Assembly: GCA_030432695.1 (NCBI GenBank) | Contig: JAUILN010000021.1 | Span: 101,936 to 165,935, forward strand | DNA from: a bacterium | Lineage (GTDB): Bacteria > Planctomycetota > UBA1135 > UBA2386 | Direction of reading: 5' to 3' | Length of the DNA: 64,000 nucleotides | Shown here: positions 52,683 to 62,049 of the stretch, piece after piece | Numbering within the stretch: the stretch's first letter is position 1 | How the letters are laid out: each line of letters begins with the position of its first letter | Notes under the pieces: generated by a model | The model's database searches: none | What the model was told of the DNA's origin: nothing | Seen by the model: only the letters and a program-made list of their open reading frames with translations | Position numbers and translations under genes: made by a program

Positions 52683-52877
52683 TCATTCGCCGGTCAGCAG
52701 GATCCACGCCACCAGCGCGACGAGGGTGACGAACACGAGGGCCGCGAGCAGGTTGGACAGGAGCCGGAACATCGCGGCAAGCTGGATGCTGTGGGCCTTG
52801 TGGGAGAAGCCGCGCTCCTCCTCGTCCTCGTCGTCGTTCGGCTTGGAGTCGTGGCAGCTGATCGGTCGTTCATCCAT
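52683..52877 (-). CDS. Small tail-anchored membrane protein, overlapping the BNR-repeat gene
   Basis: 64 residues from ATG at 52877. An acidic, probably disordered N-terminal half (PNDDEDEEERG) is followed by one membrane helix (LLSNLLAALVFVTLVALVAWILL) at the very C-terminus. It overlaps the 3' end of the 1196-residue gene by 184 bases in another frame. Here the small protein has the natural composition and the large one reads as Ser/Thr/Arg-rich shadow. It may be a separate gene, or the true C-terminal anchor of the large protein reached by a frameshift. Confidence 0.5.
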   Translation of the reverse strand: MDERPISCHDSKPNDDEDEEERGFSHKAHSIQLAAMFRLLSNLLAALVFVTLVALVAWILLTGE

Positions 52878-55800
52878 GCGGCCTTGTCGCGCAGCGTCCT
52901 GGCGTCTCCGTCGAGGAAGGCGTGCACCGCTTCGATCGCCTGGGTGGCCTGGTCGAGGGCGCGCTGCATGGTGTCGCGCTGCGCCGCGGTGGGTGCGTCG
53001 TAGCTGGATTCCAGGAGCCAGCGGGCCCGGCCGAGGCGGGCCGCGGCGTGGTCGGAGGCGGTGATGCCTTCGACGTCGAGTGGTTGACGGATCGACTCCT
53101 CGAGTTCGCGGAGTCGCTTCTTCAGGTCCTCGGCGCGTTCTTCGAAGGGCGGCTCCTCGTCGGTCGGCTGGGCGACCTGGGTCACCGGGTCGAAGCGGCC
53201 GAGATCGCTGCGGAAGATCATCAGCGTGGTGCTGACGGCTCCGTCTGCATGCACGTACCATTCCTGTCCACGGTCGGTGAACTTGCCGATCACGGCACCG
53301 AGCTCGCCCTCGACCACGTCGACCCAGCCGCGCGCGCCCTTCGCATCGTTGAGTGCCGGATAGCGACTGCCGTCGGGCATCGTCAGGACCTCGTCGTCCG
53401 GAGCATTCGCCGGTGCCTGCAGCCGGATCGTGTTCTCCTTCGCGACTTGCAGCGCGCGATCGATCCACTGGCGCTCGGCGACCAGCGCGTCCACCGCGTC
53501 GGCCAGCCGCGCATTGGCGGCCATCAGCTCCATCAACGCCTTGTGCTTCGTCGCGCGCACCGAGGGTGCGATGCGTTGGCGGGCATCGCCTTCGACCTCG
53601 AGCGTCGCCGTCGACTCGTGCTCGCCGTGCTTCATCGTCACGGTGTAGCTGCCAGGCAGGACCTCCGGTCCGTTCGGGCGGTCGGTCTTCGAGCCGCCAG
53701 CGATGTCGTCGCCGACCTCGCGCCAATGCCAGCCGCGCAGGTCCCAGGCGGTGCGGTTCAGGCCACGGTGCACCGGCTGCTGCCAATGCGCGACGCGCCG
53801 GCCGCGCGCGCCGGTGACCGTCACGTCGATCGTCGGGTTCGACTCGTCGCCCGCCTCGAAGTGGTCCGGGTGCGGCAGGTCGTCGCCGTCGACCCAGAAG
53901 GTGAGCCGCGCACCGAACGGTCGGTTGGTGCCGCGGAACTCGGTGGCGCCCGGAAACCGCGACGCATCGGTCTGGCGCACCACCGTGAGTTCGGCGGCCG
54001 GTGGCGTGAACAGGTGCAAGGGCGTCGCGGCGACCTCGGCCAGCTCGCGCAAGGGCGAGATGTCGTCGACCACGTAGAAGGCGCGGCCGTGGGTGGCGAC
54101 CACCAGGTCGTGCTCGCGCGGGTGGATCACCAGGTCCATGCACGACACGCCGGCCGGGATGCCGTGGTGGAACGGGTGCCAATGCGCGCCGCCATCCAGC
54201 GTGAACCACAGGCCGAACTCGGTGCCGAGGAACCAGAGCCTCTCCGGGGCGACGGGGTCCTGCGCCAGGGCGAGCGCATAGCCGCGCACGCCGTCGACCT
54301 CGCCACCCGCCACGACGCGGGTCCAGCTCGCGCCGGCATCGGTGGTGCGGAACACGTACGGCGTCCAATCACCACGGCGGTGGTCGTCGAAGATCGCGAA
54401 CGCGGCCTCGGGGTTTTCGAGGTCGGCGACGACCTGGGTGACCCAGGCGCCGTCCGTGCGAGCGGGCAGACCGTATTCCACGGGAGTCCAGCTCTCGCCC
54501 CCGTCGAACGTCACGTGCAGCCGCCCGTCGTCGGTGCCGACCCACACGACGCCGCGCTCCACCGGGCTCACGTCGATCGCGGTGATCGTCGTGTAGTTCT
54601 CGGCGCCCGTGACGTCGCGGGTCAGTCCGCCACTCTCGTGCTGCTTCTGGTGCTCGGGGTCGTTGGTGGTCAGGTCCCCGGAGACCACCTCCCAGGTCCG
54701 GCCTCGGTCGGTCGAGCGGTGCACGAACTGGCTGCCGAACCAGATCGTGCCGGGCGCGTGAGGGTCCTGGTCGAAGCCTGCGTTCCAGTTGAAGCGCAGC
54801 TCCACGTCGGGATCGGGATGCGTCGGCCGGATCGACAGGCGCTCGCCGGTGCGCAGGTTCCAGCGCACCAGGAAGCCCTCCTGGCTCATCGCATAGCCCT
54901 GCATCGAGTCGGTCGGATCGGGGCTCGTGTCGAAGCCGTCGCCGAAACCGACCTCGGCCCAATGGTGGTTGCGGATCCCCGCGTTCTCGAACACGTAGGC
55001 CGGCCCGCGCCAGGAGCCATTGTCCTGCATGCCACCATACACGTGGTACGGCCGGTCCATGTCGACGCGCACGTGGTAGGGCTGGCCCAGCGGCAGGTTG
55101 GGGCAGAAGCGCCACGACCTGCCGTGGTCGCGGCTCTGGTAGACGCCGCCGTCGTTGCCGATCCACAGGTGGCGCGGGTCGGCCGGATCGATCCACATCG
55201 CGTGGTGGTCGGGGTGGGCGTCGTCCCAGCCGACGAGCTGGGTGAAGGTCTTCCCGCCGTCGATCGAGAAGGTGATGTTCGACTGGATGTTGTAGACCCG
55301 CTCCGGATCCTGCGGATCGACTGTAAGGCGTCCGTAGTAGAACGGCCGCGGCGCGATGTCGGTCTCGCGGTTCACGACGGTCCAATGCTCACCACCGTCG
55401 TCACTCCGGCAGATCACGTTCTTCTCGGCCTCGACCACTGCATAGACGGTGCGCGGCTGCGACGGCGCGAACGCGATGCCGATCCGACCGAGCTCGCCCT
55501 CGGGGAGACCGTCGTCGCTGGTGACCTCGCGCCAGGTCTTCCCACCGTCGAAGGTCTCGTGCAGGCCCGAGCCGGGGCCACCCGAACGGAACGACCACGG
55601 ATCGCGGTGGTGGTCCCACAGCGCGGCCAGCAGGTGGTCGGGGTTCGACGGGTCGATCGCCAGATCGGCGCAGCCGGTGGTCGGGCCGCCCTCGTCGCGC
55701 GACGCGCCGAGCACCAGCGACCAGCTCCGTCCGCCGTCGGTGGTCTGGTAGACCCCGCGTTCGCCGCCGGCCTTCCAGGTCGGCCCCATCGCCGCCACCC

Positions 55801-56284
55801 AGGCGCGCCGCGGATCGTGCGGATGCAGCACGATCCGGTGGATGCGCTCGGATCGGTCGAGACCGGCCGGCTGCCAGCTTCGCCCGCCATCCATCGAGCG
55901 GAACACGCCGAGGCCCACCGAGGCCGAGTTGCGCGGATTGCCCTCGCCGGTGCCGACCCAGATCTGGTCGGGGTACTCGGGGTGGATCGCGAGCGCGCCG
56001 ATCGACTGCACCGGCTGGTCGTCGAACAGCGGCTCGAAGGTCAACCCGGAGTCGGTCGAGCGCCACAGGCCGCCGGTCGCGGCGCCGACCCAGATCCGGT
56101 CTGGATCGCGCGGATCGCCGAGCACCGCGGCGACGCGGCCGGACATGCCGGCGGGGCCGATCGCGCGGGCCCGCAGACCGTCGAGGAGGGACGGGTCGTC
56201 GAACGTCTGTCCGTCCTGCGCGCGCGGCGAGGTCGCTGCCAGGAGAAGGAGCAGGGTGCTGGTCGTGCGGATCGGCGGTCGCAT
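52694..56284 (-). CDS. Secreted Vps10/BNR-repeat (sortilin-like) protein
   Basis: Up to 1196 residues from ATG at 56284, with a signal peptide ending near SPRAQ. The chain is a series of BNR/Asp-box blades typical of sortilin-like beta-propellers: GGLWRSTDSGLTF, GVFRSMDGGRSW, GVYQTTDGGRSW, GVYQSRDHGRSW and HRSTDRGRTW, interleaved with DPRDPDRIWVG-type linkers. A C-terminal helical region follows (about 900-1135). Related proteins are annotated as glycosyl hydrolases, but no catalytic residues are evident. The last 60 residues, beyond about 1135, look like an out-of-frame reading and overlap the small membrane protein, so the true end may differ. Confidence 0.82.
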   Translation of the reverse strand: MRPPIRTTSTLLLLLAATSPRAQDGQTFDDPSLLDGLRARAIGPAGMSGRVAAVLGDPRDPDRIWVGAATGGLWRSTDSGLTFEPLFDDQPVQSIGALAIHPEYPDQIWVGTGEGNPRNSASVGLGVFRSMDGGRSWQPAGLDRSERIHRIVLHPHDPRRAWVAAMGPTWKAGGERGVYQTTDGGRSWSLVLGASRDEGGPTTGCADLAIDPSNPDHLLAALWDHHRDPWSFRSGGPGSGLHETFDGGKTWREVTSDDGLPEGELGRIGIAFAPSQPRTVYAVVEAEKNVICRSDDGGEHWTVVNRETDIAPRPFYYGRLTVDPQDPERVYNIQSNITFSIDGGKTFTQLVGWDDAHPDHHAMWIDPADPRHLWIGNDGGVYQSRDHGRSWRFCPNLPLGQPYHVRVDMDRPYHVYGGMQDNGSWRGPAYVFENAGIRNHHWAEVGFGDGFDTSPDPTDSMQGYAMSQEGFLVRWNLRTGERLSIRPTHPDPDVELRFNWNAGFDQDPHAPGTIWFGSQFVHRSTDRGRTWEVVSGDLTTNDPEHQKQHESGGLTRDVTGAENYTTITAIDVSPVERGVVWVGTDDGRLHVTFDGGESWTPVEYGLPARTDGAWVTQVVADLENPEAAFAIFDDHRRGDWTPYVFRTTDAGASWTRVVAGGEVDGVRGYALALAQDPVAPERLWFLGTEFGLWFTLDGGAHWHPFHHGIPAGVSCMDLVIHPREHDLVVATHGRAFYVVDDISPLRELAEVAATPLHLFTPPAAELTVVRQTDASRFPGATEFRGTNRPFGARLTFWVDGDDLPHPDHFEAGDESNPTIDVTVTGARGRRVAHWQQPVHRGLNRTAWDLRGWHWREVGDDIAGGSKTDRPNGPEVLPGSYTVTMKHGEHESTATLEVEGDARQRIAPSVRATKHKALMELMAANARLADAVDALVAERQWIDRALQVAKENTIRLQAPANAPDDEVLTMPDGSRYPALNDAKGARGWVDVVEGELGAVIGKFTDRGQEWYVHADGAVSTTLMIFRSDLGRFDPVTQVAQPTDEEPPFEERAEDLKKRLRELEESIRQPLDVEGITASDHAAARLGRARWLLESSYDAPTAAQRDTMQRALDQATQAIEAVHAFLDGDARTLRDKAAWMNDRSAATTPSRTTTRTRRSAASPTRPTASSLPRCSGSCPTCSRPSCSSPSSRWWRGSC

Positions 56285-56495
56285 GGTCGGGGGAGGATAG
56301 TGCGGATCCATGGCCGTGCACTCGGATCCGGTGCCTCGTCGTCTGGATCTCGATGACCGGAACCGAGCCCCCTCCAGGCCGAAGCGACGTATCCCCGATC
56401 ACCGGCGGCCGAGACACATGGCAGTCGGCGGCTATCTTGCGACGCGTTCCCGCTTCCCGCCAACCATCCGACCCCTCCCCCGGGGTCCGCATCCC

Positions 56496-58193
56496 ATGAC
56501 TCGATCCGCGCCGTTCGCGGCTCTGCTGTTGTCCCTCTGTGCGAGCCAGGTCTCGTCCCAGTCACCGAGCGAACTGTTCTCCGTCGCGGGCCAGCTCGCC
56601 TCTAGCTTCGGTCAGTGCGTCGACCGCGCCGGGGACGTCGATGGTGACGGCATCGCTGACCTGGTCGTCGGTGGTGACTTCCTGGAGTTCCAGGGCGTCC
56701 GCACCGGGGGCGCCATGGTGATCTCGGGAGCCACCGGCAACGTGCTCCACAGCGTGTTCGGGGCCAGCCAGGGCGCCTGGGCCGGCTACAGCGTGGCGGG
56801 GGCGGGCGACGTCGACGGCGACGGCTACGACGACTTCGCGGTCGGCGCGCCGCGCGATGGCCGGGTGGCGGTCGAGTCCGGTCTCGTGACCGTCCATTCG
56901 GGCCGCACCGGCGCCGCGCTCTGGTCGTTCACCGGCAGTGAACGCGGCGAGTTCCTCGGTCGCTTCGTCGCGGGGCAGGGCGACGTGAACGCCGACGGCT
57001 ACGGCGACGTGTTCGTCTCGAGCCAGGCGACCAATGGGATGGGCCTGGTGCTCGGGCGGATCCTGATCCTGTCCGGTCCCGACGGCTCGATCCTGCACGA
57101 CATCCGCGGCGTGGCGCCGCAGTACCTCGACACCCACGGCGACATCACTCCGGACCTCGATGGCGACGGCTTCGACGACTTCCTCTTCGGCTTCCGTCGT
57201 GTCGGTGGTCGTGGCGTGCGGGTGGTCTCCGGCCGCACCGGTGCGACCGTCTTCGAGGTCTTCGGTGATTCGAACTTCGGTCTCGGCCTGCCGGGCGGCG
57301 GACCGCCGATGACCTGCGTCGACGACGTCGACGGCGATCTCGTCGCCGACGTCGCCGTAGGTGAACGACCCGGTCAGCTCACCCATCCCGACGGCGCGGT
57401 GTTCGTGTACTCCGGTGCGACCGGCACGCTGCTCCACACCATCCCCGGCCAGGCCCCCGCCACCGCGTTCGGCACCGTGGTCGCGAACGCCGGCGACGTC
57501 GATGGCGATGGCGTCGGCGACCTCGCCCTCGGGGACTACCTGGCGACGGACTCCGGCACAGCGTCCGGCGCGGTGCTCGTTGTCGACGGTGCAACCGGTA
57601 CGACGATGTTCCGGCTCAGCGGCAGCGCCGCGCAGCAGTGGTTCGGTTACTCCGTAGGGCTCGCCGGCGACCTCGATCAGGACGGCTTCTCCGACGTCGT
57701 GGTCGGCGCCCCGCGCGAGATCGTCGCCGCCGCCGGTCCGGTCGAGGTCGGCGCGGTCCACGTGTTCACCGGCGGCTACACCGGCAGCCCCGCCACGGCC
57801 CGCCGCGTCGCACCCGGCTGCGCGGGTTCCAACGGCGCCCTGCCCACCGGCATCGTGATCGGCCGGCCGTTCCTCGGCTCGGGTTTCGGTCTGCGGCTCC
57901 GCGGTGCGCTGCCGAACGCAGCGGTCGTCCTGAACCTCGGTGCCGGCACGAGGTTCGACCTCACACCGTTCGGCATGCCCGGCTGCGTGCTCGCGGCCAC
58001 CGGTGACGGCTTCGTGGTGGGCGGATCCCAGGCCGACGCGCTCGGAGTATTCGACGCAGGCGTCCTGCAGGTCCCGCTGGACGTCAGCCTGCTCGGTGTC
58101 ACGGTGGTGGCACAGTGGATCTGCACCGATGCCGCAGCGAACGCGGTGGGGGTGGTGTTCTCGTCAGCGGACGAGTTGGTGGTGGGGAGGTGA
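56496..58193 (+). CDS. Secreted FG-GAP repeat protein
   Basis: 565 residues from ATG at 56496, with a signal peptide ending near QVSSQ. Seven FG-GAP/integrin-alpha-like repeats are visible, each with a calcium-binding D-x-D-x-D-G loop: DVDGDGIADL, DVDGDGYDDF, DVNADGYGDV, DLDGDGFDDF, DVDGDLVADV, DVDGDGVGDL and DLDQDGFSDV. They should fold as a seven-bladed propeller. The last 100 residues are a separate beta-domain (GSGFGLRLRGALPNAAVVL) that recurs in planctomycete secretomes. It probably acts in adhesion or surface binding. It is convergent with the helicase gene, 8 bases apart. Confidence 0.9.
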   Translation: MTRSAPFAALLLSLCASQVSSQSPSELFSVAGQLASSFGQCVDRAGDVDGDGIADLVVGGDFLEFQGVRTGGAMVISGATGNVLHSVFGASQGAWAGYSVAGAGDVDGDGYDDFAVGAPRDGRVAVESGLVTVHSGRTGAALWSFTGSERGEFLGRFVAGQGDVNADGYGDVFVSSQATNGMGLVLGRILILSGPDGSILHDIRGVAPQYLDTHGDITPDLDGDGFDDFLFGFRRVGGRGVRVVSGRTGATVFEVFGDSNFGLGLPGGGPPMTCVDDVDGDLVADVAVGERPGQLTHPDGAVFVYSGATGTLLHTIPGQAPATAFGTVVANAGDVDGDGVGDLALGDYLATDSGTASGAVLVVDGATGTTMFRLSGSAAQQWFGYSVGLAGDLDQDGFSDVVVGAPREIVAAAGPVEVGAVHVFTGGYTGSPATARRVAPGCAGSNGALPTGIVIGRPFLGSGFGLRLRGALPNAAVVLNLGAGTRFDLTPFGMPGCVLAATGDGFVVGGSQADALGVFDAGVLQVPLDVSLLGVTVVAQWICTDAAANAVGVVFSSADELVVGR

Positions 58194-58201
58194 GGTTCTG
58201 C

Positions 58202-60310
58202 TCACCCTGAGGGGAGCAAGGTGTCCTTCAAGGTGCGGACGCCGTCGAGGTCGAGGAGCCGCGTGGTCAACAGGCGACGGGCGATCGAACCGGGTATGCA
58301 GGGCGCGAACTTGCCCAGCAGCGCGGGGTCGAGGCTCGCGGCGATCCAGTCGAGTTCCGCGGGGTCCTTCGTTGCGGCGTCGCGCAGCGTCCCCGTGATC
58401 GTCTCGAGCGCCTCGAGCATGCGGCCGTCGGCCGGTGCCTGCACCTCGATGGCGAAGTTGTCGAAGCGGACGACGGAGTTCGTTGCCGCTTCGAGCATCG
58501 GCGCGAGGACCCCGTTCACTCCGCTGCCGGCGTAGGTGAACCAGCGGAAGCCCGCGCCGAGACGCTCGACGCCGTCGGCTGGCACTCCCGCGCAGGCGTC
58601 GCGCTGGCCGTCGATCTCCTCGGTGGTCCGTCGGGTCCAGGCTGGCGACCCGGCTTCGCCGCGGAGGACCGACCACATGGTGCGGCACAGGTCGTAGCCG
58701 AGGGCGACGGGTGTGCCGACCCAACCGATGGATCCTCCTCGCTCGCCGCGCGCCACGTCGACACGGCGACGTCGGTGGTCGACGCCGCGCACCTGCCAGG
58801 GCTTGCCGCCGAGCGTGAACTCCGCGCCGAGCTTGCCCTTCTGCGCCACCCAGAGCGGCGCCAGGAAGCCGATCTCGTTGCGGCCGTGGAAGACCGTGAA
58901 GTCCTGCGACGCCTCGAACACCGCGTAGAGGTCGAGGAAGTTCTTGGCACCGAACAGGCGGTGCCCCTGTTCGCCGAGCCGCAGCAGGCCGTCGTCCTCG
59001 GTGAGGATCGCTTCGGACACCATGTACGTCAGCACGGCGTCCAGATCCTCGTCGGGCGTGTTCGCGAGCATGGTCGCGCCCCGAAGCGCGGCGTGCAGTT
59101 CGCCGCGTGGCAGCTCGCCGCGTTCCAGGGTCATCGCCAAGGCCTGGTGCGCGAACAGGTGCGGGCCGTCCAGCACCGGGTGCACCGGCTCGATGAAGCC
59201 ACGAGCATGCAGATCCAAGAGCGCCGCGGCCTGCAGGAGCTGGTCGGGCTTGGTGCACAGGAACGTGCAGTTCGGCGTGGTGTCGGCGCGGCGTCCGGTG
59301 CGCCCCATGCGCTGCAGGAACGATGCGACGGTCCGGGGGCTGTCGATCTGCAGGACGTGGTCGAGGTCACCGATGTCGATGCCGAGTTCCATCGCGCTGG
59401 TGGCGACGATCACGCAGTCCCGCCCTTCGCTGAACTCGCGCTCCGCCAGCGAGCGTTCCGCAGCACTCAGCGACGAGTGCATCACGAAGGTCCGCACTCC
59501 GCGCTGATCCAACGCACGGCCGAGCTGCTCCACCTTCCGCCGGCTGTCGGCGAACACGAGCCGCTTGCGCCCCGGGTGGAGCTTCTCGATCACCAGAGCC
59601 GCGTTGGCGACGCTCTTCACGTAGTCGAGTTGGATCTCCGGAGCCCGGGCCGGCTTCGGGGGATCTACCAACCGACGCTCGCGCCGTGAGCTGCCCTGCA
59701 TCCAGTCGAGGATCACCTCGGGGTTGCCTACGGTCGCGGAGAGCCCGACGCGCTGCAGATCACGGCCAGCAATCCGCTGGATGCGCTCGAGAACCGCCGC
59801 GAGATGGCCTCCCCGATCGTCTCCCGCGAACGCGTGCACCTCGTCGATCACCACCGCGTGCAGGTTGCCGAACACGATCTCGTTGCCGACCCGGCTGCTC
59901 ACGAGCATCGCTTCGAGGGACTCGGGAGTGGTCAGCAGCACGTCGGCCGGTTCGCGGAGGAAGGCGCGGCGGCGGCTGTCGGAGACGTCACCGTGCCACT
60001 TGAATGCCCGCCGCCCGACCAGGCCGGTCAGCCGGGTCAACCGCTCCTCCTGGTTGTTGATCAGGGCCTTGATCGGTGTCAGGTAGAGGATGGAGGGGCC
60101 CGGCAGGTTGCCGGCGAGGACCTTCGACAGCAGCGGGAAGAACGCTGCCTCGGTCTTGCCTCCGGCAGTCGGTGCGAGAACCACCACGTTGGCGCCGTCG
60201 AGGACCGCGTCCACGGTCAGCTCCTGGACCGGGCGGAGCGACGAGAACCCCAGGCCGTAGGCGATCTGATACTGCAGGGCCGGGTCCAGACGATCGAAGG
60301 CGTCGGTCAT
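58202..60310 (-). CDS. brxHI: Lhr-like DEAD/DEAH helicase, BREX BrxHI type
   Basis: 702 residues. Helicase motifs are complete: APTAGGKT at 46-53, TPIKAL, DEVH at 156-159, GLSATVGNP, VFADSRRKVEQL, ATSAMELGIDIGDLD and QRMGRTGRRAD. A long C-terminal accessory part resembles Lhr-type helicases. The start overlaps the stop of the upstream frame (ATGA), and that upstream frame is the C-terminal end of BrxD, the usual upstream partner of brxHI in type 2 BREX phage-defence loci. No other BREX gene (pglX, pglZ, pglW, pglY) lies in the window. Assignment to BREX rests on this adjacency and the family resemblance. Confidence 0.75.
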   Translation of the reverse strand: MTDAFDRLDPALQYQIAYGLGFSSLRPVQELTVDAVLDGANVVVLAPTAGGKTEAAFFPLLSKVLAGNLPGPSILYLTPIKALINNQEERLTRLTGLVGRRAFKWHGDVSDSRRRAFLREPADVLLTTPESLEAMLVSSRVGNEIVFGNLHAVVIDEVHAFAGDDRGGHLAAVLERIQRIAGRDLQRVGLSATVGNPEVILDWMQGSSRRERRLVDPPKPARAPEIQLDYVKSVANAALVIEKLHPGRKRLVFADSRRKVEQLGRALDQRGVRTFVMHSSLSAAERSLAEREFSEGRDCVIVATSAMELGIDIGDLDHVLQIDSPRTVASFLQRMGRTGRRADTTPNCTFLCTKPDQLLQAAALLDLHARGFIEPVHPVLDGPHLFAHQALAMTLERGELPRGELHAALRGATMLANTPDEDLDAVLTYMVSEAILTEDDGLLRLGEQGHRLFGAKNFLDLYAVFEASQDFTVFHGRNEIGFLAPLWVAQKGKLGAEFTLGGKPWQVRGVDHRRRRVDVARGERGGSIGWVGTPVALGYDLCRTMWSVLRGEAGSPAWTRRTTEEIDGQRDACAGVPADGVERLGAGFRWFTYAGSGVNGVLAPMLEAATNSVVRFDNFAIEVQAPADGRMLEALETITGTLRDAATKDPAELDWIAASLDPALLGKFAPCIPGSIARRLLTTRLLDLDGVRTLKDTLLPSG

Positions 60311-60720
60311 CGCGCTTCGTCGTCGGGCCGGTCGGGGTCGAGAAGCTCCAGGTCGTCGAGCGATGGTCCTCCATCAGCGGCATGCCGCTCCGCTGCGTTC
60401 AGCTCGGCGCCTTGGACGACGGGCTTGAAGTCCCGCTGCGGATCGAAGTCCTCGAACTGGTCGACCTTGTCGAGGAGGTCGCCGACCAGCTTCCGGAGGA
60501 ACAGTCTGGGGGAAACTCCGATCCGGCCACCGAGGGCGCCCGCCACGCCGCGACCCAGGAGATCGAGGATCCGATCATCGACCTTGGCGCGGATCCGATC
60601 AGGATGCTTCGCGGGATACAGATCGCGGATGCGTCGGCCGACCTCCAACAGCCGGTCGAAGTCGAACGGCATGAGGCGGATCTGCGCGGCGCGCGGCCGC
60701 GACAGCCCTCTGCTCAGAAG
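60307..60720 (-). pseudogene. brxD: C-terminal stub of brxD (BREX ATP-binding protein)
   Basis: About 130 codons that end in the TGA overlapping the brxHI start. The sequence LLEVGRRIRDLYPAKHPDRI and GVSPRLFLRKLVGDLLDKV, then DFDPQRDF, corresponds to the end of BrxD, normally over 400 residues. The ATPase domain with its Walker motifs is missing. Upstream of about 60715 the same frame loses all similarity and unrelated relics begin. An ATG at 60672 could still allow a 121-residue product. The translational coupling to the helicase has survived, so the truncation is probably recent. Confidence 0.65.
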
Positions 60721-60838
60721 AACGCGAAGGTGCTGGCGCAGCCGCAGCCGCAGGCCGGCGGGAACATGGCGGGTTGAACTCGAACGCGACTCCGCGGAGT
60801 GCGGTCGAGACCGTGAGCTGGCCGGTGAAGTCGCCTGC
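60714..60838 (-). pseudogene. Relic resembling the C-terminus of an IscA/HesB-like protein
   Basis: Two adjacent minus-strand frames give FTGQLTVSTALRGVAFEFNP and then FPPACGCGCASTF before a stop at 60714. The CGCG followed by Ser/Thr-Phe is the hallmark end of A-type iron-sulphur carriers. A one-base frameshift separates the parts and the N-terminal two thirds are absent. The assignment rests on a short motif. Confidence 0.35.
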
Positions 60839-60839
60839 C

Positions 60840-60870
60840 GCGCTGATTCTCCGGAGGAGTCGATCCAAAC
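60840..60870 (+). repeat. Interspersed repeat copy 3
   Basis: 31 bases beginning GCGCTGATTCTCC, identical in 30 positions to the reverse complement of 12385-12415 and similar to 10635-10659. It sits in the relic zone directly next to the IscA-like fragment. Confidence 0.55.
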
Positions 60871-60941
60871 AACACGGTCACCGCGGCCGAGTGCCCGGGG
60901 GCATTGCGAGCGCAGCGAGTCATGCCCATTCGCTTGCGGCA

Positions 60942-61262
60942 GGAGGCCGTGCGGAGAGTCTGAGGGACGACCAGCAGTCCGGTGGGGAGCCCCAGCTCCC
61001 AGGCTCCGTAGCAGCCCGGCACGGTGATCGGCGCGGGGAGTCGGCCCGTGCCGCCGACGAGAACCACGAACAGCTCGTTGGGATTGCCGGTCACGCGGAA
61101 GGAGAGCACGGTGCCCGAGTCGTCGAGGATGTCGATCGACGCCGGCCGCGAGCAACTGCTGGTGAATCCGGCGTCGAATCCGAGCTCGTAGTTGATTCCG
61201 GACGGGCGTCGGAAGGCGGAGGGCTGGCCGATGGCGATGCCTGCCGAGCCCGAGACGTTCGC
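60942..61262 (-). pseudogene. Relic of a secreted beta-rich protein
   Basis: One minus-strand frame gives about 107 protein-like residues: SAGIAIGQPSAFRRPSGIN, SIDILDDSGTVLSFRVTG, then ELFVVLVGGTGRLPAPITVP and WELGLPTGLLVVPQTL. This resembles the C-terminal beta-domains of the exported proteins in this window. No signal peptide or sensible start precedes it, and coding character stops abruptly on both sides. It is interpreted as a fragment of a lost gene. Confidence 0.45.
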
Positions 61263-61292
61263 GCGGCGGCTGGTCGTCAGGCCATCGACGCC

Positions 61293-61868
61293 ATCGCTTG
61301 GTCGGAGCGGTACATCGGAAGGAGCTTCGAGCACCCGGTCGATCGTCGCGTCACGTGGCATGCCCTGGCTCCGTGGTCGGTGGTCTTGTCGCGTCATGGC
61401 GATCGAGTCGTCGGCTCGACCCTGGTGCTCCCCGTCGAGGCCGAGGCCTATCGGCACGTGCGTGCCGGGGAACGGCGTACGATGGATGCGTGGGCTCCAG
61501 CCGGCGTCTTCCGCACAGCGAGATCGCTCTGGAGATGTGCGCGGAGGGTCAGGCGGCGGTCCGAGCGGGAATCAACCCGACCCGCGCGCTGATGATCTGA
61601 CTGTGGATGCAGGTCGGGGCACTCTCGCGCCGTCACCTCCTGAAGAAAGGGCGAGCCATTGGACGTCCTTTCGTATGCGGGCACGCTCTGCAACCGAGAG
61701 CGCCTGATGGACCAGGCCTTCCTGCCGCTGGGGACCTGCATGCACGACAGCGACATGGACCTGCTGGAGCGCTGCTTCACCGCAGGTCTCGGTCCGCTGA
61801 AGCACTGGATCGAGACTGCGCTGCTGGAGTTCGCGAGCAGGTACATGCCGGAGGAGCCGCCGGAGTGA
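61293..61868 (+). pseudogene. Plus-strand coding relics, family not recognised
   Basis: Three protein-like stretches follow one another in different frames: TWHALAPWSVVLSRHGDRVV with GSTLVLPVEAEAYRH (about 61295-61490), PHSEIALEMCAEGQAAVRAG up to a stop at 61600, and from TTG 61659 a 69-residue frame with LCNRERLMDQAFLPLG and WIETALLEFASRYMPEE ending at 61868. The last one could still be a small gene. Together they suggest frameshifted remains of one or two genes. No family was identified. Confidence 0.35.
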
Positions 61869-62049
61869 GGCGCGGCATCCGAGCCTTTCGATTGTTGCCC
61901 GCGTCCCGAACTACTGCACCGCCCCTTGATCGGACGCCTGGATGGGGTCGGTTGGCAGCCTGCTCAGACTCGACGAGATGCTGTAGCTGCCGAGAACCGT
62001 GGTCTGCCCGAGCATCGACGATCCCAGCGCGAGCTCCTGTGCCGACGCC

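Noticed and set aside
49034..52729. A plus-strand open frame of over 1200 codons opposite the secretin-N-like and DPP-IV genes
   Set aside because: Its product is an Arg/Val/Leu/Asp-rich mirror of the real genes. Stops are rare in all frames at this GC content, and the opposite strand has complete catalytic motifs.
52922..56356. A plus-strand open frame of about 1140 codons opposite the BNR-repeat gene
   Set aside because: The minus strand encodes regular BNR blades with a signal peptide. The plus-strand reading has none of the features of a protein.
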